Shown piece by piece: positions 25,196 to 32,471 of a DNA stretch of 38,927 nucleotides. The position numbers and the translations under genes are program-made. The stretch is from Gemmobacter aquatilis (GTDB taxonomy: Bacteria > Pseudomonadota > Alphaproteobacteria > Rhodobacterales > Rhodobacteraceae). Positions within the stretch are counted from its first letter, which is position 1; each line of letters starts with the position of its first letter. Below the pieces are notes generated by a model that was not told the DNA's origin, did no database searches, and saw nothing but the letters and a program-made list of their open reading frames with translations. Location: contig NZ_FOCE01000017.1 in NCBI RefSeq assembly GCF_900110025.1, forward strand, positions 1 through 38,927. The letters run 5' to 3'.

Positions 25196-25234
25196 CCCCC
25201 CTCTCCCCTCGGGGGAGAGGGCAGGGTGAGGGGG
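25196..25234. repeat. CCCTCACCC/CTCTCCCC-type intergenic palindrome, right arm
   Basis: Reads ccccctctcccctcggggga followed by gagggcagggtgaggggg, an imperfect inverted copy of 25081-25119. It ends 14 bases before the stop of the convergent LysR gene, so the two arms together serve the two converging genes. The 76 bases between the arms contain no gene. Confidence 0.75.
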
Positions 25235-25247
25235 CCGCACCCGCCCC

Positions 25248-26165
25248 TCACCACGCCAGCAATTCCTCTTCGCGCCAGCCGCTCACCGCCTGCACCAGCC
25301 AATCCCGAAACGCCACCAGCGGTGGATAGCCCTCGGCGCTCAGCGGCCAGACGAGGTAATAGCTGCCCCGGCTCGGCACCGGCCCGCCCCAGACATCGAC
25401 CAGCCGCCCCTCGGCCAGTTCGGTCTTGGCCAGAAATTCCGGCAGCAAGGCCACGCCCATGCCATAGATCGCCGCCTGAATCATCGCCGCGAACTGGTCG
25501 AACAGCATCCCCAGCGGCACCGCCTCGGCCACCCCGTGATGCGCGAACCAGTCGGACCAGGCGGCGGGCCGCGTTTCCAGTTGCAACAGCGGCAGCCCGA
25601 CCAGATCGCGCGGCCCCGCCACCGGATGGCTGGCCAGAAAGCCCGGCGCGGCGCAGGCCACCATCTTTTCGTCGAACAGCCGCGCAAAGCCCGCCTCGGG
25701 CCAGGTCGCCTCGCCGAAATGGATCGCGGCGTCGAACCCCTCTTCCGCGAAATCGAACGGCCGCAGTCGCGTGCCCAGATTGATCGTCACCCCCGGATGC
25801 GCCGTCAGGAAATCCGGCAGCCGTGGCGCCAGCCAGCGCGTGCCAAAGGTCGGCAGGATCGAAAGCGCCAGTGTCCCGCCCCCCGGCGTCGAGCGCACCC
25901 GCATCGACGCGCGCGAGATCAGGTCCATCGCCTTGGCCACATCGCGCGCATAGGCCAGCGCGTTTTCCGTCGGCACCAGCCGCCGCCCCTCGCGCCGGAA
26001 CAGTTGCACGCCCAACTGCGCCTCCAGATTCTGGATCAACCGGCTGACCGCGCCTTGTGTCAGGTTCAGGTCATTGGCCGCCGCCAGCGTCGATCCGGTG
26101 CGGATCACCGATTCGAACGCTGCAAGCAGGCTGACAGAGGGCAGCAAGCGCCGGGGGGTGGCCAT
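25248..26165 (-). CDS. LysR-family transcriptional regulator (GcvA-like), candidate regulator of the gcdH operon
   Basis: A 305-residue LysR protein. The N-terminal helix-turn-helix (about 8-65) reads LAAFESVIRTGSTLAAANDL and TQGAVSRLIQNLEAQLGVQL. The GcvA-type features are the PSVSLLAAFE start and the effector-domain phrase FGTRWLAPRLPDFL. It is divergent from gcdH with a 103-base gap holding a T-N11-A dyad, so it probably controls gcdH and itself. GcvA-like regulators often flank glutaryl-CoA dehydrogenase in Rhodobacterales. The ligand may be glutarate or a CoA ester (inferred). Confidence 0.88.
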   Translation of the reverse strand: MATPRRLLPSVSLLAAFESVIRTGSTLAAANDLNLTQGAVSRLIQNLEAQLGVQLFRREGRRLVPTENALAYARDVAKAMDLISRASMRVRSTPGGGTLALSILPTFGTRWLAPRLPDFLTAHPGVTINLGTRLRPFDFAEEGFDAAIHFGEATWPEAGFARLFDEKMVACAAPGFLASHPVAGPRDLVGLPLLQLETRPAAWSDWFAHHGVAEAVPLGMLFDQFAAMIQAAIYGMGVALLPEFLAKTELAEGRLVDVWGGPVPSRGSYYLVWPLSAEGYPPLVAFRDWLVQAVSGWREEELLAW

Positions 26166-26208
26166 AACGTATTCCCATCATGCATAGAACAACGCCAATC
26201 TATCGTTA

Positions 26209-26221
26209 TTCAGCCGATGAA
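26209..26221. promoter_or_regulatory. LysR-type T-N11-A operator candidate
   Basis: TTCA-gccga-TGAA is a perfect dyad of exactly the T-N11-A shape recognised by LysR proteins, placed 48 bases before the gcdH ATG and 44 bases before the lysR ATG. AT-rich cttatacgcatat follows at 26228-26240 and may hold the gcdH -10. The AAAGG at 26256-26260 is the gcdH ribosome-binding site. Confidence 0.5.
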
Positions 26222-26268
26222 CAATCCCTTATACGCATATCAACAGATTTCACCGAAAGGCCCGCCCC

Positions 26269-27477
26269 ATGGCACTGAAACCGAAAGACGCCCCCGATCT
26301 TGGTCGCTTCGACTGGGAAGACCCCTTCCGCCTGCGCGACCAGTTGACCGAGGAAGAGCGGATGCTGGCCGACGCCGCCCGCGCCTATGCGCAGGAAAAG
26401 CTGCAACCCCGCGTCATCAAGGCCTTCGCCAACGAAGAAACCGACCCGGAAATCTTCCGCGAAATGGGCGCGATGGGCCTGCTCGGCGTCACCGTGCCGG
26501 AAGAATACGGCGGCATCGGCGCCTCCTACGTCGCCTATGGCCTCGTGGCGCGGGAAGTGGAGCGGGTGGACAGCGGCTATCGCTCGATGATGTCGGTGCA
26601 GTCCTCGCTCGTGATGTATCCGATCTACGCCTATGGCTCGGAAGAACAGCGCAAGAAATACCTGCCGAAACTGGCCTCGGGTGAATATATCGGCTGCTTC
26701 GGCCTGACCGAACCCGATGCCGGCTCCGATCCGGCGGGGATGAAGACGGTGGCGCGTAAAACCGCCAATGGCTACGTCCTCAACGGCGCCAAGATGTGGA
26801 TCTCCAACAGCCCGATCGCCGATGTCTTCGTCGTCTGGGCCAAATCCGAGGCGCATGGCGGCAAGATTCGCGGTTTCGTGCTGGAAAAAGGCATGAAAGG
26901 TCTCTCGGCACCGAAGATCGGCGGCAAGCTCTCCCTGCGGGCTTCGGTGACCGGCGAGATCGTGATGAAGGATGTGGAAGTGGGCGAAGACGCGCTGCTT
27001 CCGAATGTCGAGGGGCTGAAAGGCCCGTTCGGCTGCCTCAACCGCGCCCGCTATGGCATTGCCTGGGGCGTGATGGGCGCTGCCGAATTCTGCCTGCACG
27101 CCGCCCGCCAGTATGGGCTGGACCGCAAGCAGTTCAACAAGCCGCTGGCCGGCACGCAGCTTTACCAGTTGAAACTGGCGAACATGCTGACCGAAATCTC
27201 GCTGGGCCTGCAAGCCGCCCTGCGCGTCGGTCGCCTGCTGGACGAGGCCAATGCCGCGCCCGAGATGATCTCGATCATCAAGCGCAACAACTGCGGCAAG
27301 GCGCTGGACGCCGCCCGCTGGGCCCGCGACATGCACGGCGGCAACGGTATCTCGGAAGAATTCCAGGTGATCCGCCACATGGTGAACCTCGAAACCGTGA
27401 ACACCTATGAAGGCACGCATGACGTGCACGCCCTCATCCTCGGCCGCGCCATCACCGGCGTGCAAGCCTTCTTCTGA
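26269..27477 (+). CDS. gcdH: Glutaryl-CoA dehydrogenase
   Basis: A 402-residue FAD acyl-CoA dehydrogenase that oxidatively decarboxylates glutaryl-CoA to crotonyl-CoA in lysine and tryptophan breakdown. The family marks are strong. [20 protein letters not shown] carries the glutaryl-carboxylate-binding arginine (R105). [14 protein letters not shown] and [17 protein letters not shown] follow. The catalytic base is E381 in [18 protein letters not shown]. It resembles human GCDH over these blocks (recalled). It is first in the plus-strand cluster and divergent from the LysR gene. A large inverted repeat follows the stop. Confidence 0.95.
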   Translation: MALKPKDAPDLGRFDWEDPFRLRDQLTEEERMLADAARAYAQEKLQPRVIKAFANEETDPEIFREMGAMGLLGVTVPEEYGGIGASYVAYGLVAREVERVDSGYRSMMSVQSSLVMYPIYAYGSEEQRKKYLPKLASGEYIGCFGLTEPDAGSDPAGMKTVARKTANGYVLNGAKMWISNSPIADVFVVWAKSEAHGGKIRGFVLEKGMKGLSAPKIGGKLSLRASVTGEIVMKDVEVGEDALLPNVEGLKGPFGCLNRARYGIAWGVMGAAEFCLHAARQYGLDRKQFNKPLAGTQLYQLKLANMLTEISLGLQAALRVGRLLDEANAAPEMISIIKRNNCGKALDAARWARDMHGGNGISEEFQVIRHMVNLETVNTYEGTHDVHALILGRAITGVQAFF

Positions 27478-27480
27478 TCT

Positions 27481-27512
27481 TTCATCCTGGTAAAAATACT
27501 CCCGCCGGAGGC
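27481..27512 (-). repeat. Dispersed intergenic repeat, copy 2 (left arm of an inverted pair)
   Basis: The complement reads gcctccggcgggagtatttt followed by taccaggatgaa. It begins 4 bases after the gcdH stop. With copy 3 (27533-27564) it forms an inverted repeat with 29 of 32 positions paired around a 20-base loop. Confidence 0.85.
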
Positions 27513-27532
27513 GCCCGGCGGTGCCACCTGAC

Positions 27533-27564
27533 GCCTCCGGCGGGAGTATTTGGGCCAGGATGAA
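27533..27564 (+). repeat. Dispersed intergenic repeat, copy 3 (right arm of an inverted pair)
   Basis: Reads gcctccggcgggagtatttg followed by ggccaggatgaa. Only three adjacent bases (ggg against tta) break its pairing with copy 2. The stem would separate gcdH from the E1-fusion gene and could terminate or process the message. It ends 22 bases before the next gene. Confidence 0.85.
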
Positions 27565-27586
27565 GCTGCAAAGGACAAGACCCGGC

Positions 27587-29779
27587 ATGGATCGCGCCGA
27601 CATCGTTCACGACAATTTCCTGCGGCGTCTCGCCACGCGGGACTTCAGCCATGGCCGCGCTCCTTCGGGGGCGTTTTCGGCGTTTCAGGGGGTGGAAATC
27701 TACCGCGCCGCCTGCCTGTCCCGCGCGCTGGATCGGCAAAGCCGCGTGATGCAGCGGGCAGGGCAGGGGTTCTACACCATCGGCTCTTCGGGGCACGAAG
27801 GTCTGGCTGCCGTGGCCGCCGCCCTGCGCCCGACCGACATGGCCTTCCTGCATTACCGCGACGCCGCCTTCCAGATCGCCCGCAGCCAGCAGGTGCCGGG
27901 CCAGAGCATCGCCTGGGACATGCTGCTTTCTTTCGCGGCCTCCTCCGAAGACCCGATCTCGGGCGGGCGGCACAAGGTGCTGGGCTCAAAAGCGCTGGCC
28001 ATCCCGCCGCAAACCTCCACCATCGCCTCGCATCTGCCCAAAGCCGTGGGCGCCGCTTATGCCATTGGCGCCGCCCGCCGCCACCGCCCCGAACATGCCG
28101 AATTGCCGGAAGACGCCATCGTCTATTGCAGCTTCGGCGATGCCTCGGCCAACCATTCCACCGCGCAGGGCGCCTTCAACACGGCGGGCTGGACCTCCTA
28201 TCAATCCATCCCCCTGCCGCTGCTGTTCTGCTGCGAGGATAACGGCATCGGCATTTCCACCAAGACCCCCAAAGGCTGGATTGCCGCAGGCTTCCAGCAC
28301 CGCCCCGGGCTGAAATATTTCGCCTGCGACGGGCTGGATATCTTCGACACCTACGCCACCGCGCAGGAAGCCGCGCATTACGTCCGCACCCGGCGCAAGC
28401 CCGCGTTCCTGCATATCCGCACGATCCGGCTGTATGGCCATGCCGGGGCCGACATGCCCACCACCTATCTCCCGCGCGAGGAGGTGGAGGCGGAAGAGGC
28501 GCAAGACCCGCTGCTGCACATGGCCCGCCAGCTTGACGCCGCAGGCGCGCTGCCCGCGTCCGAGGCGCTGGCGATCTATACCGAAACCAACGCCCGCGTC
28601 GCCCGCATCGCCGCCGAGGCCGTCACCCGCCCGCGCCTGCGCACGGCTGCCGATGTCATGGCGGCGCTGATCCCGCCCAAACGCACCTGCAAGCCGACCA
28701 ACGGCCCGGCCCCCGAGGCGCGCGAGGCCGCCTTCGGCAGCGACATGAAACAGATGAATGACCCGCAGATCATGTCACGGATCATCAACTGGGCGCTGAC
28801 CGATCTGATGCTGGATCACCGCGAAATCGTGATGATGGGCGAGGATGTGGGGCGCAAGGGCGGCGTTTACGGCGTCACGCAAAAGCTGCAACAGCGCTTC
28901 GGCCCGGATCGGATGATCGACACGCTGCTGGATGAACAGTCCATCCTCGGCCTTGCCATCGGCATGGCGCAGAACGGCTTCGTGCCCATGCCGGAGATTC
29001 AGTTCCTCGCCTATCTGCACAATGCCGAAGACCAGTTGAGAGGAGAGGCCGCGACGCTGCCCTTCTTCTCCAACGGTCAATATACCAATCCGATGGTGCT
29101 GCGCATCGCGGGGCTGGGGTATCAGAAGGGCTTTGGCGGGCATTTCCACAATGACAACTCGGTCGCCGTGCTGCGCGACATTCCGGGGCTGATCCTCGCC
29201 TGCCCGTCGAACGGCGCGGATGCGGCGAAAATGCTGCGCGAATGCGTGCGTCTGGCGCGGGAAGAACAGCGGGTCGTTGTCTTTCTCGAACCTATCGCGC
29301 TCTATCCGATGCGCGATCTGCATACCGACAAGGATGGCGGCTGGATGTGCCGCTACCCCGCGCGGGACGAGGTGATCGCGCGGGGCGAGGTTGGCATCCA
29401 TGGCGCGGGCGACGATCTGGCCATCGTCACCTTCGGCAATGGCACCTATCTCAGCCGTCAGGCCGAACCGCTGCTGGCCGCGGCGGGGATCAAGACCCGC
29501 ATCATCGACACGCGCTGGCTGTCGCCCCTGCCGAAAGCGGCGTTGACGGCGGCGGTGCAGGGGGCCAAGCGCATCCTGATCGTCGATGAAACCCGCCACA
29601 CCGGCGGCCTTGCCGAGGCGTTCATGGCGCATTTCCATGAAACCGCTCCCGGCGTGCCCTTGGCCCGGCTGACCGCCGAAGACAGTTTCATCGCCACCGG
29701 CCCGGCCTATGCCGCCACCATGCCGTCGCGCGACAGCATCGTGACCGCCGCCAAGGCACTGATGGAGGCCGCGCAATGA
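27587..29779 (+). CDS. Thiamin-diphosphate 2-oxoacid dehydrogenase E1, alpha and beta fused
   Basis: A 730-residue fusion. The alpha part (1-370) has the ThDP motif G184-D185-A...E217-D218-N219, ASHLPKAVGAAYAIGAAR and RLYGHAGADMPTTY. The linker spans about 370-390. The beta part (390-730) has GEDVGRKGGVYGVT, DEQSILGLAIGMAQNG, GFGGHFHNDNS and TRWLSPLP. The fold matches branched-chain/2-oxoisovalerate E1, decarboxylating a 2-oxoacid onto an acceptor. By context the substrate may be 2-oxoadipate. No E2 or E3 gene is present in the window. ATG at 27587 follows aaagga. The stop overlaps the next gene (ATGA). Fold call strong, substrate inferred. Confidence 0.88.
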   Translation: MDRADIVHDNFLRRLATRDFSHGRAPSGAFSAFQGVEIYRAACLSRALDRQSRVMQRAGQGFYTIGSSGHEGLAAVAAALRPTDMAFLHYRDAAFQIARSQQVPGQSIAWDMLLSFAASSEDPISGGRHKVLGSKALAIPPQTSTIASHLPKAVGAAYAIGAARRHRPEHAELPEDAIVYCSFGDASANHSTAQGAFNTAGWTSYQSIPLPLLFCCEDNGIGISTKTPKGWIAAGFQHRPGLKYFACDGLDIFDTYATAQEAAHYVRTRRKPAFLHIRTIRLYGHAGADMPTTYLPREEVEAEEAQDPLLHMARQLDAAGALPASEALAIYTETNARVARIAAEAVTRPRLRTAADVMAALIPPKRTCKPTNGPAPEAREAAFGSDMKQMNDPQIMSRIINWALTDLMLDHREIVMMGEDVGRKGGVYGVTQKLQQRFGPDRMIDTLLDEQSILGLAIGMAQNGFVPMPEIQFLAYLHNAEDQLRGEAATLPFFSNGQYTNPMVLRIAGLGYQKGFGGHFHNDNSVAVLRDIPGLILACPSNGADAAKMLRECVRLAREEQRVVVFLEPIALYPMRDLHTDKDGGWMCRYPARDEVIARGEVGIHGAGDDLAIVTFGNGTYLSRQAEPLLAAAGIKTRIIDTRWLSPLPKAALTAAVQGAKRILIVDETRHTGGLAEAFMAHFHETAPGVPLARLTAEDSFIATGPAYAATMPSRDSIVTAAKALMEAAQ

Positions 29780-30825
29780 CTTCACAGACCCAACGGAAAA
29801 CCGCCGTCCTCATCTGCCCCGGGCGCGGAACCTATACAAAATCGGAACTTGGCAGCCTGAAACGCCATTTCCACGACGCGGCGCTGCTGGCCAATTTCGA
29901 CGCGCGCCGCAAGGCCGCCGGGCAGGAAACCCTGACCGCGCTGGATGGCGCCGCCACCTATTCCGTGGCGAAACATTCGCGCGGCGACAACGCCTCGGCG
30001 CTGATCTATGCCTGCACGCTAGCCGATGCCCGCGCGGTGCAAGGCGTTGATGTTGTTGCCGTCACCGGCAATTCGATGGGCTGGTATTCCGCACTGGCCT
30101 GCGCCGGGGCGCTGACCCCTGAAGGCGGGTTCGATGTGGTCAACACCATGGGCACGCTGATGCAGCAGCACCTGATCGGCGGGCAGCTCATCTACCCGTT
30201 CGTGGATGAAGATTGGGCGCCAAACCCCTTGAAAAAGGCCGAACTTCTGGCGCTGGTGGCGCAGATCGCCACCCGGCCCGGTCATGCGCTTGCCCTGTCC
30301 ATCGACCTGGGCGGGATGCTGGTTCTGGCGGGGAACGAGGCCGGATTGGCCGCGTTCGAAGCCGCCGTGCCGCCGTTGCAAACCCGCTTCCCGCTGCGGC
30401 TGGCCAATCACGCGGCCTTCCACACCGCGCTGCAAGCCCCCGTCGCCGCCGAAGGCCGCACCCGCCTGTCGCCCGCCCTGTTCGGCCCCCCCAAGCTGCC
30501 GCTGATCGACGGGCGCGGCCATGTCTGGTGGCCAGGCGCCACCGATCCCGCCGCGCTGTGGGATTATACGCTGGGCCATCAGGTCACCGAACCTTACGAT
30601 TTCACCCGCGCCATCACCCATGCCGCGCGGGAGTTTGCCCCCGATCTGTTCATCGTTACCGGCCCCGGCACCACGCTGGGCGGGGCCGTCGCGCAATCGC
30701 TGATCCTTGCGGATTGGCGCGGGATGCGCTCCAAATCCGATTTCCAGCGCCACCAGAATGCGGCCCCGATCCTTGTCTCCATGGGCATGGATACGCAACG
30801 GGCCCAGGTCACCAACGGAGACTGA
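29776..30825 (+). CDS. FabD-like acyltransferase of unknown substrate
   Basis: A 349-residue protein with the malonyl-CoA:ACP transacylase fold. The N terminus AVLICPGRGTY replaces the usual FPGQGSQ. The nucleophile is S100 in TGNSMGWYSAL (GxSxG), and the catalytic His is probably H216 in NHAAFHTAL. The position matching the malonate-binding arginine (R117 of E. coli FabD, in RGKLMQ) is Met125 here (MGTLMQ), so malonate is an unlikely substrate. No acyl carrier protein or fatty-acid gene is near. It is translationally coupled to the E1 fusion and 1 base before the aminoadipate-semialdehyde dehydrogenase. It may move the acyl group made by E1 or edit an acyl intermediate. Real function unknown. 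Confidence 0.8.
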   Translation: MTSQTQRKTAVLICPGRGTYTKSELGSLKRHFHDAALLANFDARRKAAGQETLTALDGAATYSVAKHSRGDNASALIYACTLADARAVQGVDVVAVTGNSMGWYSALACAGALTPEGGFDVVNTMGTLMQQHLIGGQLIYPFVDEDWAPNPLKKAELLALVAQIATRPGHALALSIDLGGMLVLAGNEAGLAAFEAAVPPLQTRFPLRLANHAAFHTALQAPVAAEGRTRLSPALFGPPKLPLIDGRGHVWWPGATDPAALWDYTLGHQVTEPYDFTRAITHAAREFAPDLFIVTGPGTTLGGAVAQSLILADWRGMRSKSDFQRHQNAAPILVSMGMDTQRAQVTNGD

Positions 30826-30826
30826 C

Positions 30827-32326
30827 ATGACCCACACCGCAACCCTTACCGCTGCGGGCCTGACCCCGGCCGAAATCACCGGCGGCACGCTGGCCGTGCA
30901 TTCGCCCATCGACGGCGCGCTGGTCGCCCATGTGCATGAAACCAACCCGGCCGACATGCCCGCGATCATCGCGCGCTCCGTTTCGGCGTTCAAAGCCTGG
31001 CGCACCGTGCCCGCGCCGCGCCGGGGCGAACTCGTCCGCCTGCTGGGCGAAGAACTGCGTGCCGCCAAGGCCGAACTCGGCGCGCTGGTGACGCTGGAGG
31101 CGGGCAAGATCACCTCCGAAGGTCTGGGCGAAGTGCAGGAGATGATCGACATCTGCGATTTCGCCGTCGGCCTGTCGCGCCAGATCTATGGCCTGACCAT
31201 CGCATCGGAACGCCCCGGCCACCGCATGATGGAAACCTGGCACCCGATGGGGCCGTGCGGCGTCATCTCTGCCTTCAACTTCCCGGTGGCCGTGTGGTCG
31301 TGGAACGCCGCGCTGGCGCTGGTCTGCGGCGATCCGGTGATCTGGAAACCGTCCGAAAAAACCCCGCTCACCGCCATCGCCTCGATGAAGATCATGGACC
31401 GCGCACTGGCCCGCTTTGGCGATGCGCCCGAAGGTCTGGTGCAACTGGTCATCGGCGGCCCGGCAATCGGCGAGGCGCTGGTCGCCTCGAAAGACGTGCC
31501 GATCCTGTCGGCCACCGGCTCCACCCGCATGGGCAGCATCGTCGGCCCGAAGGTCGCCGCCCGCTGGGGCCGCCCGATCCTCGAACTCGGCGGCAACAAT
31601 GCGATGATCGTGGCGCCTTCCGCCGATCTGGATATGGCGGTGCGCGCCATCGTGTTTTCCGCCGTCGGCACCGCAGGCCAGCGCTGCACCTCGCTGCGCC
31701 GCCTGATCGCGCATCACTCGATCCGCGCCGATCTGGTCGCCAAACTGGCCAAGGCCTATGCCAGCCTGCCCATCGGCGATCCGCGCCGTGCCACCACGCT
31801 GATCGGCCCGCTGGTCGATCACGGCGCCCGCGACCGGATGCTGGCGCAGCTTGAAAAGGCCCGGGCCGAAGGTGGCACCGTCCATGGCGGCGCCACGGTC
31901 ACCGAAGGCGTGCCGCAGGGCGGCGCCTATATCGCCCCGGCGCTGGTCGAAATGCCCACGCAAACCGATACCGTGCGCGAAGAAACCTTCGCCCCGATCC
32001 TTTACGTTCTGGGCTATGACACGCTGGACGAGGCCATCGCCCTGCAAAACGACGTGCCGCAGGGCCTGTCGTCCTGCATCTTCACTCTGAACCTGCGCGA
32101 GGCGGAAACCTTCCTCTCTGCCGCAGGGTCGGATTGCGGCATCGCCAACGTGAACATCGGCCCTTCGGGCGCCGAAATCGGCGGGGCCTTCGGCGGCGAG
32201 AAGGAAACCGGCGGCGGGCGTGAAAGCGGCTCGGATGCGTGGAAGGGCTATATGCGCCGCCAGACCAACACCATCAACTATTCCGCCCAACTGCCGCTGG
32301 CCCAAGGCGTGAAGTTCGACTTCTGA
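30827..32326 (+). CDS. Alpha-aminoadipic semialdehyde dehydrogenase (ALDH7/antiquitin type)
   Basis: A 499-residue NAD-dependent aldehyde dehydrogenase. Catalytic cysteine is C287 in TAGQRCTSLRRL and the general base E253 in LELGGNNAMIV. GQRCTS-RRL and GGAFGGEKETGGGRESGSDA are characteristic of the ALDH7A1 branch, which oxidises aminoadipate semialdehyde to 2-aminoadipate. It also fits the neighbouring lysine-type enzymes. ggag precedes the ATG at 30827. A hairpin follows the stop. Other aldehydes are possible substrates, but context favours lysine breakdown. Confidence 0.88.
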   Translation: MTHTATLTAAGLTPAEITGGTLAVHSPIDGALVAHVHETNPADMPAIIARSVSAFKAWRTVPAPRRGELVRLLGEELRAAKAELGALVTLEAGKITSEGLGEVQEMIDICDFAVGLSRQIYGLTIASERPGHRMMETWHPMGPCGVISAFNFPVAVWSWNAALALVCGDPVIWKPSEKTPLTAIASMKIMDRALARFGDAPEGLVQLVIGGPAIGEALVASKDVPILSATGSTRMGSIVGPKVAARWGRPILELGGNNAMIVAPSADLDMAVRAIVFSAVGTAGQRCTSLRRLIAHHSIRADLVAKLAKAYASLPIGDPRRATTLIGPLVDHGARDRMLAQLEKARAEGGTVHGGATVTEGVPQGGAYIAPALVEMPTQTDTVREETFAPILYVLGYDTLDEAIALQNDVPQGLSSCIFTLNLREAETFLSAAGSDCGIANVNIGPSGAEIGGAFGGEKETGGGRESGSDAWKGYMRRQTNTINYSAQLPLAQGVKFDF

Positions 32327-32335
32327 ACCACAACA

Positions 32336-32360
32336 CCCGGCGGGCAGATCGCCCGCCGGG
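32336..32360. terminator. Hairpin after the aldehyde dehydrogenase gene
   Basis: CCCGGCGGGC (32336-32345) and GCCCGCCGGG (32351-32360) form a perfect 10-bp stem with loop agatc, 10 bases after the stop. It suggests the last gene of the cluster has its own promoter in 32361-32471 or is expressed at a lower level. Confidence 0.7.
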
Positions 32361-32471
32361 TCGTCAATCTGACGAGAAAACACGTCACTTCTGGCACTCT
32401 GTCCGGCGAAACTGGCGCAGCCGCCCCCTAGGGTGGGCGCATCAACACCACGCGCAAGGACAAGAAAACCA

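Noticed and set aside
32397-32416. Possible sigma-54 promoter (tggcactctgtccggc) before the saccharopine-family gene
   Set aside because: The -24 TGGCAC fits, but the -12 element is CCGG rather than TTGC at the required spacing.
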